Source of the DNA: Tractidigestivibacter montrealensis
GTDB lineage: Bacteria > Actinomycetota > Coriobacteriia > Coriobacteriales > Atopobiaceae
DNA length: 64,000 nucleotides
Reading direction: 5' to 3'
Assembly: GCF_024741235.1 (NCBI RefSeq)
Contig: NZ_JANSKA010000001.1
Span: 310,001 to 374,000 of the forward strand
The notes beneath the pieces were generated by a model. It was not told the origin of the DNA. It ran no database searches and worked only from the letters and a program-made list of their open reading frames with translations. The first letter of the stretch is position 1; each line of letters opens with the position of its first letter. Positions 45,574 through 53,618 of this stretch are shown here, one piece after another. The translations under genes and the position numbers were made by a program.

Positions 45574-46614
45574 CTAGATCTCGCCGTTCTGAATCTTGGT
45601 GACGTAGTCGTTGAACGCGGACTGCTTGTCCGAGGAGACCAGCTTGTTGGAGAAGGTGCCCATGCGCACGGCACCGCTCTCGAGGTCGCCCTTGATGGCC
45701 TTGTTGCCAAAGGACGAGCCGCTTGCCGCGTCCTTCATGGCCTCCTCGAACATCACCTTGTGGTCGAGGATGATGCTGTTGGCGTAGGTGTCGTCATCCG
45801 CACCGCCAAGGTCGCTGGAGAGCCCGATGACGTAGCGCTGGACGCCGTCCGCGGCAACGGCCTCGTGGAGCGCCTCGATGGCACCGGTCTCTTCGGCATT
45901 CGCGTCACCAAAGAGGACGTCGACGTTCTGCTGGTTGAACATCACCGAGCCGGCCTCCTTGCCCTTCGCGACGTCGCTGAATGACCCTACAAAGACGCTC
46001 GCCACCTGGGCGCTTGGGTCGAGCTTCTCGACGGTCTCCTTGTAGGCGGCAAGCTTTGCCTGGGTGTTGTCCAGCTCCTGGCCGCCAATGAAGGCCACGC
46101 TCTTGGTCGCCGTTAGCGTCATGGCAAGGCAGCCGGCGAGCTTGCCAACCTGCGCGTCGTCGTAGTACATGCCCTCGATGCCACTGAGGTTGTCATCGGT
46201 GCCCATGAGCACGGCGAACTTGGCGTCGGGGTTGTCCTTCGCAACCTGCTTTGCGGCGTCCTCGTACTCCTGGCCCGGCAGGAGGATGAGGTCAAAGCCA
46301 TCATTTACGTAGTTCTGCATCGTCGTGACGTAGTCTGCCTGGTCGATGTTCTCGGAGTAGGCGGTGTCCCAGCCAAGGTCGGATGCGGCGCCGGTCATTG
46401 CCTCGTAGCAGGCGGCAAACCAACCGCCGTCGTTCATCGGCCCGTTGATGATCATTGCGGCCTTGTGGGTCTTCTCCCCACCATCTGCCGCAGCGTCACC
46501 GCCGTCCGACGAGGAAGAGCAGCCGGCGAGAGGAACGACCGCCGCTGCAGCAAGCGTCATTCCCATGAGGCCGAGGAAGTTCCTACGAGTAACGCCATTG
46601 TTCTGTGCAGACAT
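45574..46614 (-). CDS. BMP-family substrate-binding lipoprotein with Tat-type signal (copy 3)
   Basis: The 346-aa lipoprotein starts with NGVTRRNFLGLMG, a twin-arginine signal, and the lipobox LAGC near residue 32, then a Ser/Asp/Gly-rich linker. The BMP domain resembles copies 1 and 2 (INGPMNDGGWF, FIGGQELD, GDANAEETG) but is clearly more diverged. It precedes Mo-hydroxylase A3 by 106 bases, tying a substrate-binding protein to the catabolic genes. It likely serves the importer at 23768-27372, since no other permease is nearby. GGGAAGGA lies upstream of the ATG. Confidence 0.87.
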   Translation of the reverse strand: MSAQNNGVTRRNFLGLMGMTLAAAAVVPLAGCSSSSDGGDAAADGGEKTHKAAMIINGPMNDGGWFAACYEAMTGAASDLGWDTAYSENIDQADYVTTMQNYVNDGFDLILLPGQEYEDAAKQVAKDNPDAKFAVLMGTDDNLSGIEGMYYDDAQVGKLAGCLAMTLTATKSVAFIGGQELDNTQAKLAAYKETVEKLDPSAQVASVFVGSFSDVAKGKEAGSVMFNQQNVDVLFGDANAEETGAIEALHEAVAADGVQRYVIGLSSDLGGADDDTYANSIILDHKVMFEEAMKDAASGSSFGNKAIKGDLESGAVRMGTFSNKLVSSDKQSAFNDYVTKIQNGEI

Positions 46615-46706
46615 GAGAAGTCCTTCCCATAGCTCCCAAAGGCCGCTTCGCCCCGCAGGGATGTAGAAGACGGCCCCTCTCCAACAAGAAATGCTAAGGA
46701 CATGGG

Positions 46707-46735
46707 GTTACGCGGGAGCGCATCCGGCGTTACGC
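46707..46735. repeat. Direct repeat GTTACGC, two copies 22 bases apart
   Basis: GTTACGC occurs at 46707-46713 and 46729-46735 in the 195-base gap upstream of BMP copy 3. A related pair (TGTTACGG, 21 bases apart) lies at 27578-27606 upstream of the importer and YgeY-type genes. The near-equal spacing suggests a shared regulator site, but chance cannot be excluded. Confidence 0.35.
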
Positions 46736-46809
46736 AAAAGTGCCGCAGTCATTTCCATTCGAAAACAGATGGCCCCGCGAACCAATACACAACAAGAACC
46801 GAGCAGCCC

Positions 46810-48279
46810 CTACATGCCAGCCGGAAGCGTCCAGGCGTGGCCAGAGCCACGATTGGTGATACCAGCGCGCTCGCAGAGGTCATCGGCGCAGCGCTGCGCC
46901 TCTCTCAACGCGGCGGACTCGTCGAGAACGACGATCTCTCCATCGCGAAGGAGGAAGCGACCGTCAACCGCCACGTCAGTGATGCAGCCAGGCGCAGACG
47001 AGTACACCAGGTCCGACACGGGGTTGTGCAGCGGGACAGACTTTGGCGATGCGTAGGGGTCGAAAACGACGAAGTCCGCGCGCTTTCCGGGCTCCAGAGA
47101 GCCGATCTGGTCGTCCAAGCCAAGAGCACGGGCGCCATCGATGGTCGCCATCTCGAGGGCCTTCTCGGCAGTAAGCGCTACCGGGTCCCTCTCGGCGACC
47201 TTCTGGAGAAGTACGGCCGTCTTCATGAGTTCGAGCATGTCCTGCCCGTTGTTGCTTGCGGCACCGTCTACGCCAAGGCCAACCGTGACCCCCGAGCGAA
47301 GCATCTTGGGAACCGGCGCCACACCGGAGGCGAGATACATGTTGCTCACGGGGTTGTACGAGACCTTGTAGTCATGAGCCGCTGCACGCTTTATGTCGGC
47401 GTCCGTGAGCCAGACGCAGTGAACCATCAGCACGTTGGGGCCATCGATGCCCAGCTTCTCGAGGCACTCAGTGCCCGCGCAGCCATGCTCGGCAACAGTT
47501 GCCTCGCGATCAAACGGGGTCTCCGAAACGTGGATGGTAATGCCATCGCCGTGATCGTTGACGACCTCGTAGAGCCCACGCAGCATGCTCTCGGAGTTCG
47601 ACCAGAGGGCAGCGGGTGCCGCCCACACGCGAAGCCGACCGTCCGAGGCACCATCGTAGGTGCTGCACAGCCGATCGAGCTCTTTGATGATGTCGTCGCT
47701 CTTGTTGATGAGGCCGGGGTCCACGCCAAAGTCCAGTCCGGCGTCCATCGCACCGTAGCCAAATACGCCACGAATCCCGCACTCGTCCATCGCCTGGAGG
47801 ATAGGCTCGTCCAGCCCCGTACGCGGGTGTGCGTACATGTAATCCAGCTCGCAGGTCATGCCGCTGCGAATGCCCTCGATAATCCCCAGGACGGCTGCAG
47901 CATGGCAGTCGTCAGGAGTGAGGTGGGTCGCGGCAGGGAAGGTCATGGTCGAGAGCCAGTCCTTGAGGACCATGTCGTCGCCAAGCCCCTTGAGAAGCGT
48001 CTGGAAGAGGTGGTTGTGGGTGTTCACGAAGCCGGGGAACACGACCTTGCCGCCCAGGTCGACGGCGGTGGCGCTCGGACCACCCCACGCCTTCTCCACC
48101 TCGTTCGAGGGTCCCACGGCGGCGACGCGGCCGTCGACCACGGCCATTGCGCCATCGAAGACAACGTCGCGCGTCTCGTTGACCGTCACGATCGTCGCGT
48201 TTGTTAAGAGCAGATTGGTTTTTCCCTTCTCGATGGAAGCATTCGTCTGCCGGTCTAACGCATTAGCCCTGCACGCCAT
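46810..48279 (-). CDS. Amidohydrolase, SsnA/MtaD/TrzN-like deaminase
   Basis: The 489-aa cytosine/guanine-deaminase-type hydrolase has an intact active site: THNHLFQ near residue 85, HVSE near 237, catalytic His in MVHCVWL near 272 and metal Asp in GVDGAASN near 325. It would deaminate a purine or similar aminated heterocycle to the oxo form. AGGAGGGG precedes the ATG. It lies upstream of BMP copy 3 and is separated from the glycyl-radical module by a terminator. Unlike the amidohydrolase at 40288 it keeps all expected ligands. Confidence 0.82.
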   Translation of the reverse strand: MACRANALDRQTNASIEKGKTNLLLTNATIVTVNETRDVVFDGAMAVVDGRVAAVGPSNEVEKAWGGPSATAVDLGGKVVFPGFVNTHNHLFQTLLKGLGDDMVLKDWLSTMTFPAATHLTPDDCHAAAVLGIIEGIRSGMTCELDYMYAHPRTGLDEPILQAMDECGIRGVFGYGAMDAGLDFGVDPGLINKSDDIIKELDRLCSTYDGASDGRLRVWAAPAALWSNSESMLRGLYEVVNDHGDGITIHVSETPFDREATVAEHGCAGTECLEKLGIDGPNVLMVHCVWLTDADIKRAAAHDYKVSYNPVSNMYLASGVAPVPKMLRSGVTVGLGVDGAASNNGQDMLELMKTAVLLQKVAERDPVALTAEKALEMATIDGARALGLDDQIGSLEPGKRADFVVFDPYASPKSVPLHNPVSDLVYSSAPGCITDVAVDGRFLLRDGEIVVLDESAALREAQRCADDLCERAGITNRGSGHAWTLPAGM

Positions 48280-48507
48280 GAAACCCCTCCTTCTGCTGCA
48301 ACTCGAGGTTTGGACAATGGAGTAGCCCTTGGGCCGCTGCGGCCCGTGACTCTCAAGGCCGCACTATAGGCCGCTCCGCACGAACGGATTCACCGCGAAA
48401 TCCAATGGTCTCCATTCGTAACGAAGCCGTTCACAATGAGGCGGTGAGGCGGCAGATCAACGATTGGCCTCAGCAAATGAGTGCCAAAGTACACTCAAGA
48501 CAAAAGC

Positions 48508-48532
48508 GAGGGGCGCCACAGGGGCGCCCCTC
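48508..48532 (-). terminator. Terminator of the glycyl-radical operon
   Basis: A 10-bp GC-rich stem (48508-48517 with 48523-48532) is followed on the minus strand by CGCTTTTGTCTT, a fair intrinsic terminator downstream of the aldolase gene. Confidence 0.75.
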
Positions 48533-48555
48533 TCGGCATCACTATAGTTTCCTTA

Positions 48556-48584
48556 TGAGACAAAGGGACTGTCCCTTTGCCTCA
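48556..48584. repeat. 29-bp palindromic repeat, copy 1
   Basis: TGAGACAAAGGGAC-T-GTCCCTTTGCCTCA, arms of 14 bases with one mismatch. It starts 4 bases past the stop of the F6P aldolase gene. Related copies lie at 53590, 58769 and 58834. Confidence 0.85.
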
Positions 48585-48588
48585 CGCA

Positions 48589-49257
48589 CTAGTCCTTGAA
48601 CATGGTGTTGCGACCAAAGGAGTTCTCCCATGCAGCGGAGAACTCCTCCACCGCAATGCCGGTACCGGGGTGCTTGACCATCGTCCAGACGATGTCAGGA
48701 GCAACCGTCACAGACTGGGCGCCCACGCAGATCATGTCGTGCACCTGCTCGGTGTTCTTGAAGGACGCAGCGCAAATCTTGGACGGCAGGCCGTTGGTGG
48801 CGAGCATGTTCACCAGGTCAGCTACCTGACCCACACCGTCGCCGTAGTTGCACATGCGGTTGACGTAGGGCGCAAGGTAATCCGCGCCGTTCATCGCCGC
48901 AAGAAATGCCTGGTCAGCACTGTAAATGGCGGTTGCCAGAACATTCAGTCCCTCGGCCTTCGCGGCCTTGATGGCCTTAAGGCCAACCGGCGTGACGGGA
49001 ATCTTCGCATAGGCGTTCTCGCGAAGCGCGCAGATCCTGCGAGTCTCCTCGAGGATGCCGTCGAAGTCCGTTGCAATAACCTGGAAGAAGCTCTTCTGGT
49101 TGGGGGCAAGGGTCTTGCACATCTCGTCGATGACCCGCTCGAGGGTCTTGCCCGAGCGCGTGATGATCGTGGGGTTGGTCGTGACGCCGGCGATGGTCAG
49201 CGTCTCGCTCAGCTCCTTGACCGCCTGTGCGTCAGCGGTGTCGAGAAAAAGTTCCAT
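48589..49257 (-). CDS. fsa: Fructose-6-phosphate aldolase / transaldolase-like protein
   Basis: The 222-aa protein starts MELFLDTADAQAVKEL and carries TTNPTIITRSG, the catalytic Lys in AKIPVTPVGLKA near residue 85, and FVGR-less short C-terminus typical of the small FSA/TalC family. It cleaves fructose 6-phosphate-like ketoses to glyceraldehyde 3-phosphate and a hydroxyketone. It is encoded with a glycyl radical enzyme and its activase, the arrangement also seen for pflD and ybiW in E. coli. Confidence 0.88.
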   Translation of the reverse strand: MELFLDTADAQAVKELSETLTIAGVTTNPTIITRSGKTLERVIDEMCKTLAPNQKSFFQVIATDFDGILEETRRICALRENAYAKIPVTPVGLKAIKAAKAEGLNVLATAIYSADQAFLAAMNGADYLAPYVNRMCNYGDGVGQVADLVNMLATNGLPSKICAASFKNTEQVHDMICVGAQSVTVAPDIVWTMVKHPGTGIAVEEFSAAWENSFGRNTMFKD

Positions 49258-49331
49258 TGTTCATCATCCTTCTGTAGTCGATTCCATCATGTGCCTGGTA
49301 TTTGCTATGCGTGAAGCCTGCGCGGAAAGCC

Positions 49332-50186
49332 TCACCCCCCGTTTGCCATTGCGTGAAGCCCTGCAGACTCGCAGAGACGGATAACCCATTCGATATCGTC
49401 TACGGACAGTTGTCGCATGTCCTTGAGAGCGTAATCCATTCCCGCTGCATCGTACTTGCCCTTCCCTAGTTGGTGGAACGGGAGCACGTCGACGCGCGTT
49501 ATGCCAAGCTCAACCAGGCTCGCCACATTCTGGGAGACGTTGCCACGGCTGTCGGTGAAGCCGGGAATTATCGGCATACGTCCAACCACCCTGGCACCAA
49601 GGCCAATAATCCTTCGGAGGTTCTTGTCACGCACGTCAGGATCTATGCCCGTAGTCTCCATGCTCCGCTCCCTGTCGGCAATCTTGAAGTCGACAAGAAA
49701 GAGGTCGCAGCAGGCAACGAGCTTCTCTGCGTCCGCAAGGGGAACGGCAAGTGTGGTCTCGATTGCCGTGCGCATGCCGCGCTCCTTGCAGTACTGGAGA
49801 AACTCCTCAGCAAACCCCTGGTACGAGAGGCACTCCCCGCCCGAGAGCGTCACCCCACCGCCGGACTCCTCGTAGAAGACAGCGTCGCGCTGGCACTCCT
49901 CCGCAAGTTCCTCTGCACTGCGCTCGATCCCCAGAAGCTCCTTGGCACCCGTGGGGCACTCAGCGGCGCTCTTTGGGCATGCCTCCGCCGAGAACTCGCC
50001 CGACCTCATGGAGCACCTGATGCACAGGCTCCTGTGCCAGACCTCCTGGGGCTTGGGCGAGAGGTTCTCGGGGTTGCAGCACCAGGGGCAACGGAAGGGG
50101 CAACCCTTCACAAAGACGACCGTGCGAATCCCGCCCCCGTCGTGCAGGGAGAAGCGCTGGACGTTGGTGATGGTTGCGGTGGTCAC
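49332..50186 (-). CDS. Glycyl-radical enzyme activase (radical SAM)
   Basis: The 284-aa enzyme has the radical SAM motif in KGCPFRCPWC (C-x3-C-x2-C) near residue 29, extra Cys residues near 55-75 (CIRCSM, ACPKSAAECP) in the auxiliary ferredoxin-like insert of this activase group, and SGGECLSY. It installs the glycyl radical on the enzyme encoded 15 bases upstream. Fe-S and SAM dependence imply strictly anaerobic activity. Confidence 0.9.
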   Translation of the reverse strand: MTTATITNVQRFSLHDGGGIRTVVFVKGCPFRCPWCCNPENLSPKPQEVWHRSLCIRCSMRSGEFSAEACPKSAAECPTGAKELLGIERSAEELAEECQRDAVFYEESGGGVTLSGGECLSYQGFAEEFLQYCKERGMRTAIETTLAVPLADAEKLVACCDLFLVDFKIADRERSMETTGIDPDVRDKNLRRIIGLGARVVGRMPIIPGFTDSRGNVSQNVASLVELGITRVDVLPFHQLGKGKYDAAGMDYALKDMRQLSVDDIEWVIRLCESAGLHAMANGG

Positions 50187-50201
50187 GCTCTGCTCGCCTG
50201 C

Positions 50202-52535
50202 CTACAGCACGTGCTCGGTGCGGTTGATAATGTCATCCTGAATCGCCTTCGAGAGCTCCACAAAGAGCGCCGAGTACCCAGCGACACGCACCACGAGGTT
50301 CTTGTGCTTCTCGGGATGGGCTTGTGCATCAAGCAGCGTCTTTCTGTCTACCACGTTGAACTGGATGTGCTGAATCCCAAGCTTCGAGAAGCTGCGCAGG
50401 TACGCCATGAGCTTCTGGAGGCCGTCCTCGCCAGCCAGCGTCGATGGCGAGAACTTAACGTTGAGCAGCGATCCGTTTGAGTTGAGGAAGTTGTCGAGCT
50501 TTGAGACGGAGAGCAGGCTTGCGGTTGGACCATGCTGGTCCCTGCCAACCATGGGAGAAAGACCGCCGTCCGCAAGCTGTTCGCCGGCACGCCTACCGTC
50601 TGGCGTCGCACCCACAACCGCGCCGAGGGGAACGTGCGCGCTCACGGTGTAGGATCCGGGCTGGAACTTGCCGCCACGGGGGTTCTCGTAGGTCTCCACA
50701 CAGTGGCCGTAGAACTCGAGGAAGCGCCTGCCGAGAAGGTCCACGTCGTCGACGTCATTGCCGTATTTGGGATAGCGGTTGACAAAGCTCTGACGCAGGA
50801 CCTCGTCGCCCTCGCCAGTCCAGTTGCGGTCGAGAACAGTAAGAAGGTCCTGGTAGGTTATGGTCTTGTCCTCGAAGACTACCTTCTTGATCACGTAGAG
50901 GGAGTCCGCGAGGTTGGCCGTGCCAACACCCTGCACGCCCGAAGGGTTGTACCGTGCCCCACCGGCGGTGATGTCTTCGCCCTTCTCGAGCGAGTCGTGC
51001 ACGAGCGTCGAGAGGAATGGCGTGGGCGAGGTTTCCCGGTGGGCAAGGTCGCAGGTGTTGCAGCCCCTAACCATAAGGCCCACGTAGTGGCGAATGGTGT
51101 CCTCGGTGGCATGAACCAGCTCGTCAAACGAGGCAAAGCCCTCCCTGTGGGCGTGCATGGTGATCTCGAGACACTTGAGCATGTTGAACATCGAAATGTC
51201 GTGCAGGCCGTACATCCTGCCGGGAATCGAGAGCTCAACGCAGCCAACCACGCCGTAGTCTCGTGAATCCTCGATAGACACCCCGCGGTTCTCGAAGGCG
51301 GGGATATTCACCTCGTCGTTGAAGCACTGCGGCATGCCATCACCCAGGCGGATTATCTCAGCTGCCTTGTGCAGAAGCTTGTCCGGAGTTCCCTTGTGGA
51401 TGCGCAGCGACAGGTTAGGCTGAGGAAGGCGGGTGTCGCGCTGAAGATCGAGAAGGAGCAGCGAGAGCTCGTTGGAGGCGTCGTTGCCGCTTGCGTCAAC
51501 GCCACCGACCACAAGGTTATAGCCAATGGGAAAGCCTGCAAAGAAGCGGGCAGACTCGGTGGAGCGCACTGCCACGATGGTGTTGCACTTGAGGTAGAAG
51601 CACTGGAGAAGCTCCCTGATCCTCTCGTCAGAGGCGCCCGCGCGCTTGCTGGCACGGTAGTAGGGCAACAGGTACTGGTCCATGCGGCCAAGCGAGAGCG
51701 AGCTAGCGTTTGACTCGTGCTGCAGAGCGACGGAAACGATCCACACAAGCTGAAGCGCATCGTAGAGGTCGCGTGCGGGCTCGGTGGCGATGTGCGCAAG
51801 TATGTTGGCCAGACGCTGTAGCTCGGCTGTACGCTCGAGGGTCCGGGGAAGCACGATGGTGGCGTGAGCATCTGCCGGTGCCTCCTCCTCCGCAGCAGAG
51901 CGCACGATACGCTCGTAGCGAGAGATGTAGGCAGACAGCGCATCCATGCAAATGCACGAGGCTTGGTAGAAGTTGTTTGTAGGATTCTGCGCGAGAAGAT
52001 CTGCACTTTGCTGCTGGAGCGCGCCGATACCACGGGTGAGCACCTCTGCAAAGTCGCAGATGATATGTCCTTGTCCCTTGTCTGTTTGAGCGACGGCGAA
52101 CACCTTGTCCTTCTCGGCTGCCGTCACGTCATCCCCGCGATGGGCGGTATACCAGTCATTGAGCGTCTGGCCCTGCCAGAAGGGATAGAGGACGTTGCGG
52201 TAGTACGCCTTGTCCTCCTCGCTAATCTCAAAGGTGTCCTGTGGCCGCGCAGGGAAAGCGTCGAGCTCATCAAGAATCCAATAGGGGCTCATCTCGGGAG
52301 AAACCACACCAGCCCTAGGAGTAGCGCTTCTGTTGCCCACAAGCAGGTCCCACTCGTCTATCACAATCTGATGATTCTCGAGCACGTGGCGAAATGCCTT
52401 AGCCCTGCGAATGATGGGCGGCTCTCCCTCGGTTGCCTTGTAGCTCTCCATGAAGAGCGTCGCTCGTTCCATGGAAATCTGCCTTGGCTGGGCAAACAGG
52501 CTGTCCTTAATGTGCTGCGTCCTGGTGGTGAGCAT
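50202..52535 (-). CDS. Glycyl radical enzyme, PflD/YbiW type
   Basis: The 777-aa protein has the glycyl radical loop VRVAGYSALF near residue 750 and the catalytic Cys in VVGCVELS near 415. The Glu after GCV is the base position of GRE dehydratases/eliminases, so it is not pyruvate formate-lyase, which has a Cys-Cys pair. The neighbouring F6P aldolase and activase match the pflD/ybiW modules of E. coli. From memory, that group acts on 1,5-anhydrohexitol 6-phosphates to give 1-deoxyfructose 6-phosphate for the aldolase; I cannot confirm the same here. GGAGG lies 6 bases before the ATG at 52535. Confidence 0.87.
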   Translation of the reverse strand: MLTTRTQHIKDSLFAQPRQISMERATLFMESYKATEGEPPIIRRAKAFRHVLENHQIVIDEWDLLVGNRSATPRAGVVSPEMSPYWILDELDAFPARPQDTFEISEEDKAYYRNVLYPFWQGQTLNDWYTAHRGDDVTAAEKDKVFAVAQTDKGQGHIICDFAEVLTRGIGALQQQSADLLAQNPTNNFYQASCICMDALSAYISRYERIVRSAAEEEAPADAHATIVLPRTLERTAELQRLANILAHIATEPARDLYDALQLVWIVSVALQHESNASSLSLGRMDQYLLPYYRASKRAGASDERIRELLQCFYLKCNTIVAVRSTESARFFAGFPIGYNLVVGGVDASGNDASNELSLLLLDLQRDTRLPQPNLSLRIHKGTPDKLLHKAAEIIRLGDGMPQCFNDEVNIPAFENRGVSIEDSRDYGVVGCVELSIPGRMYGLHDISMFNMLKCLEITMHAHREGFASFDELVHATEDTIRHYVGLMVRGCNTCDLAHRETSPTPFLSTLVHDSLEKGEDITAGGARYNPSGVQGVGTANLADSLYVIKKVVFEDKTITYQDLLTVLDRNWTGEGDEVLRQSFVNRYPKYGNDVDDVDLLGRRFLEFYGHCVETYENPRGGKFQPGSYTVSAHVPLGAVVGATPDGRRAGEQLADGGLSPMVGRDQHGPTASLLSVSKLDNFLNSNGSLLNVKFSPSTLAGEDGLQKLMAYLRSFSKLGIQHIQFNVVDRKTLLDAQAHPEKHKNLVVRVAGYSALFVELSKAIQDDIINRTEHVL

Positions 52536-52592
52536 CACGGCCTCCTTGTGTGGCACCTGTAAGCCGGGGCACCTCCCCCTCCGTCTGCGACG

Positions 52593-52621
52593 ATTATATC
52601 TTGTTTATTATTGTTCTACAA
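52593..52621 (-). promoter_or_regulatory. Sigma-70-like promoter of the glycyl-radical operon
   Basis: Reading the minus strand, a perfect -10 TATAAT (52598-52593) stands 17 bases after TTGTAG (52621-52616), about 55 bases upstream of the glycyl radical enzyme start. The AT-rich surrounding contrasts with the GC-rich neighbourhood. Confidence 0.65.
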
Positions 52622-52641
52622 GATGTTATTATTGATTTATC

Positions 52642-52680
52642 GTATTCAATCGGAATTCTCAAACCTGTGTGATCGAATAC
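52642..52680. promoter_or_regulatory. Operator candidate for the DeoR regulator
   Basis: GTATTCAATC (52642-52651) and GATCGAATAC (52671-52680) are inverted copies with 9 of 10 matches, 19 bases apart, in the divergent region between the glycyl radical enzyme and the regulator. The position suits control of both directions; binding is inferred. Confidence 0.45.
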
Positions 52681-52782
52681 AACTTGGCCGTCGTCAAACG
52701 CCTAGAGTCTTTATCCGGTTTTGTCTTATTTCGTATCATTAACTGGATGTCCGCCGACAAGACCCACGCCACGGGAGTACCC

Positions 52783-53538
52783 ATGTTTGCCAAGGAACGA
52801 CAAGATGCCATAGCCGCCCTCGTCAAGGCAGAAGGCCGCGTGACGGTCACGAGCCTTGCGCAGCGCTTTGACGTGACCGAGGACTGCATCAGGAAGGACC
52901 TCAAGCTGCTTGACAGCGAGGGACTCCTCAAGCGCGTCTACGGTGGCGCGATTGGCACCATCATCGCGCCGGAGCGAGACGTTAGCAAGCGCCTCAACAC
53001 CCATGTGGCCGAAAAGAAAATCATTGCCGAGAAGGCATACGAATACATCTCAAGCGGCGACCTCGTGTTCCTGGATATCTCTACCACGAACATTGCCTTG
53101 GCAGAGCTCATCGCCACCGGGAACAAGAGGCTCACGGTTGTCTCGAACATGATCGACGTGCTGCGCATCCTGGCGCGAAACCCCATGGTTACCGCCATCT
53201 GCACGGGCGGCAACGTAAACCTGGAGTTCGACGGCTTTTTGGGAGCCACGGCCCTCGCCATGGTCGAGCCCATCAGGTTTAACAAGGCCTTCATTGGCGC
53301 GCTGAGCGTTGACCTAGAAAACGATGCAGTCACCACGTTCGACGTGGATGACGGCCTGCTCAAGAAGCGCGTCGTCACCAACGCGAGCCACAGCTACCTC
53401 GTGGCAGACGCGCGCAAGCTCAGCACCGATGGCAACTACGTCTACGCGCGGATGGAGGACTTTGACGCCTTCATCACCAACAAACCAACCCCGGCCCTGC
53501 GCAAACAGGTCGAGGCGCTCGGCACCAAACTGGTCTAA
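52783..53538 (+). CDS. DeoR-family transcriptional regulator
   Basis: The 251-aa regulator has an N-terminal winged helix (AKERQDAIAALVKAEGRV, then FDVTEDCIRKDLKLLDSEG, near residues 2-50) and a C-terminal sugar-phosphate sensing domain (DLVFLDISTTNIALAE, IGALSVD, KKRVVTNASHSYLVAD). The ATG at 52783 is chosen because GGGAG precedes it and the DeoR pattern starts there; the frame is open from 52669. It is divergent from the glycyl-radical operon and very probably represses it. Confidence 0.87.
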   Translation: MFAKERQDAIAALVKAEGRVTVTSLAQRFDVTEDCIRKDLKLLDSEGLLKRVYGGAIGTIIAPERDVSKRLNTHVAEKKIIAEKAYEYISSGDLVFLDISTTNIALAELIATGNKRLTVVSNMIDVLRILARNPMVTAICTGGNVNLEFDGFLGATALAMVEPIRFNKAFIGALSVDLENDAVTTFDVDDGLLKKRVVTNASHSYLVADARKLSTDGNYVYARMEDFDAFITNKPTPALRKQVEALGTKLV

Positions 53539-53557
53539 GTACCATCGGACAGCAAAA

Positions 53558-53587
53558 GGCTCCAAAGCCGAGAAGGGCTTTGGGGCC
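53558..53587 (+). terminator. Terminator of the deoR-like gene
   Basis: A 12-bp stem with one wobble (53558-53569 with 53576-53587) follows the DeoR stop by 19 bases and abuts a 29-bp palindromic repeat copy. No strong T-run follows. Confidence 0.55.
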
Positions 53588-53589
53588 AA

Positions 53590-53618
53590 TGAGACAAAGG
53601 GACTGTCCCTTTGTCTCA
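53590..53618. repeat. 29-bp palindromic repeat, copy 2 (perfect)
   Basis: TGAGACAAAGGGAC and GTCCCTTTGTCTCA are perfect 14-base inverted arms around a single T. It ends at the base before the XdhC stop codon and follows the DeoR terminator. Confidence 0.88.

Larger units (their letters stand above)
48280..48588. other. Intergenic region between the amidohydrolase and the F6P aldolase
   Basis: These 309 bases contain the probable promoter of the amidohydrolase gene, a GC palindrome at 48331-48345, an operator-like inverted repeat TGAGTG-N8-CACTCA at 48478-48497, the terminator at 48508-48532 and one copy of the 29-bp palindromic repeat. No gene is supported. Confidence 0.5.
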
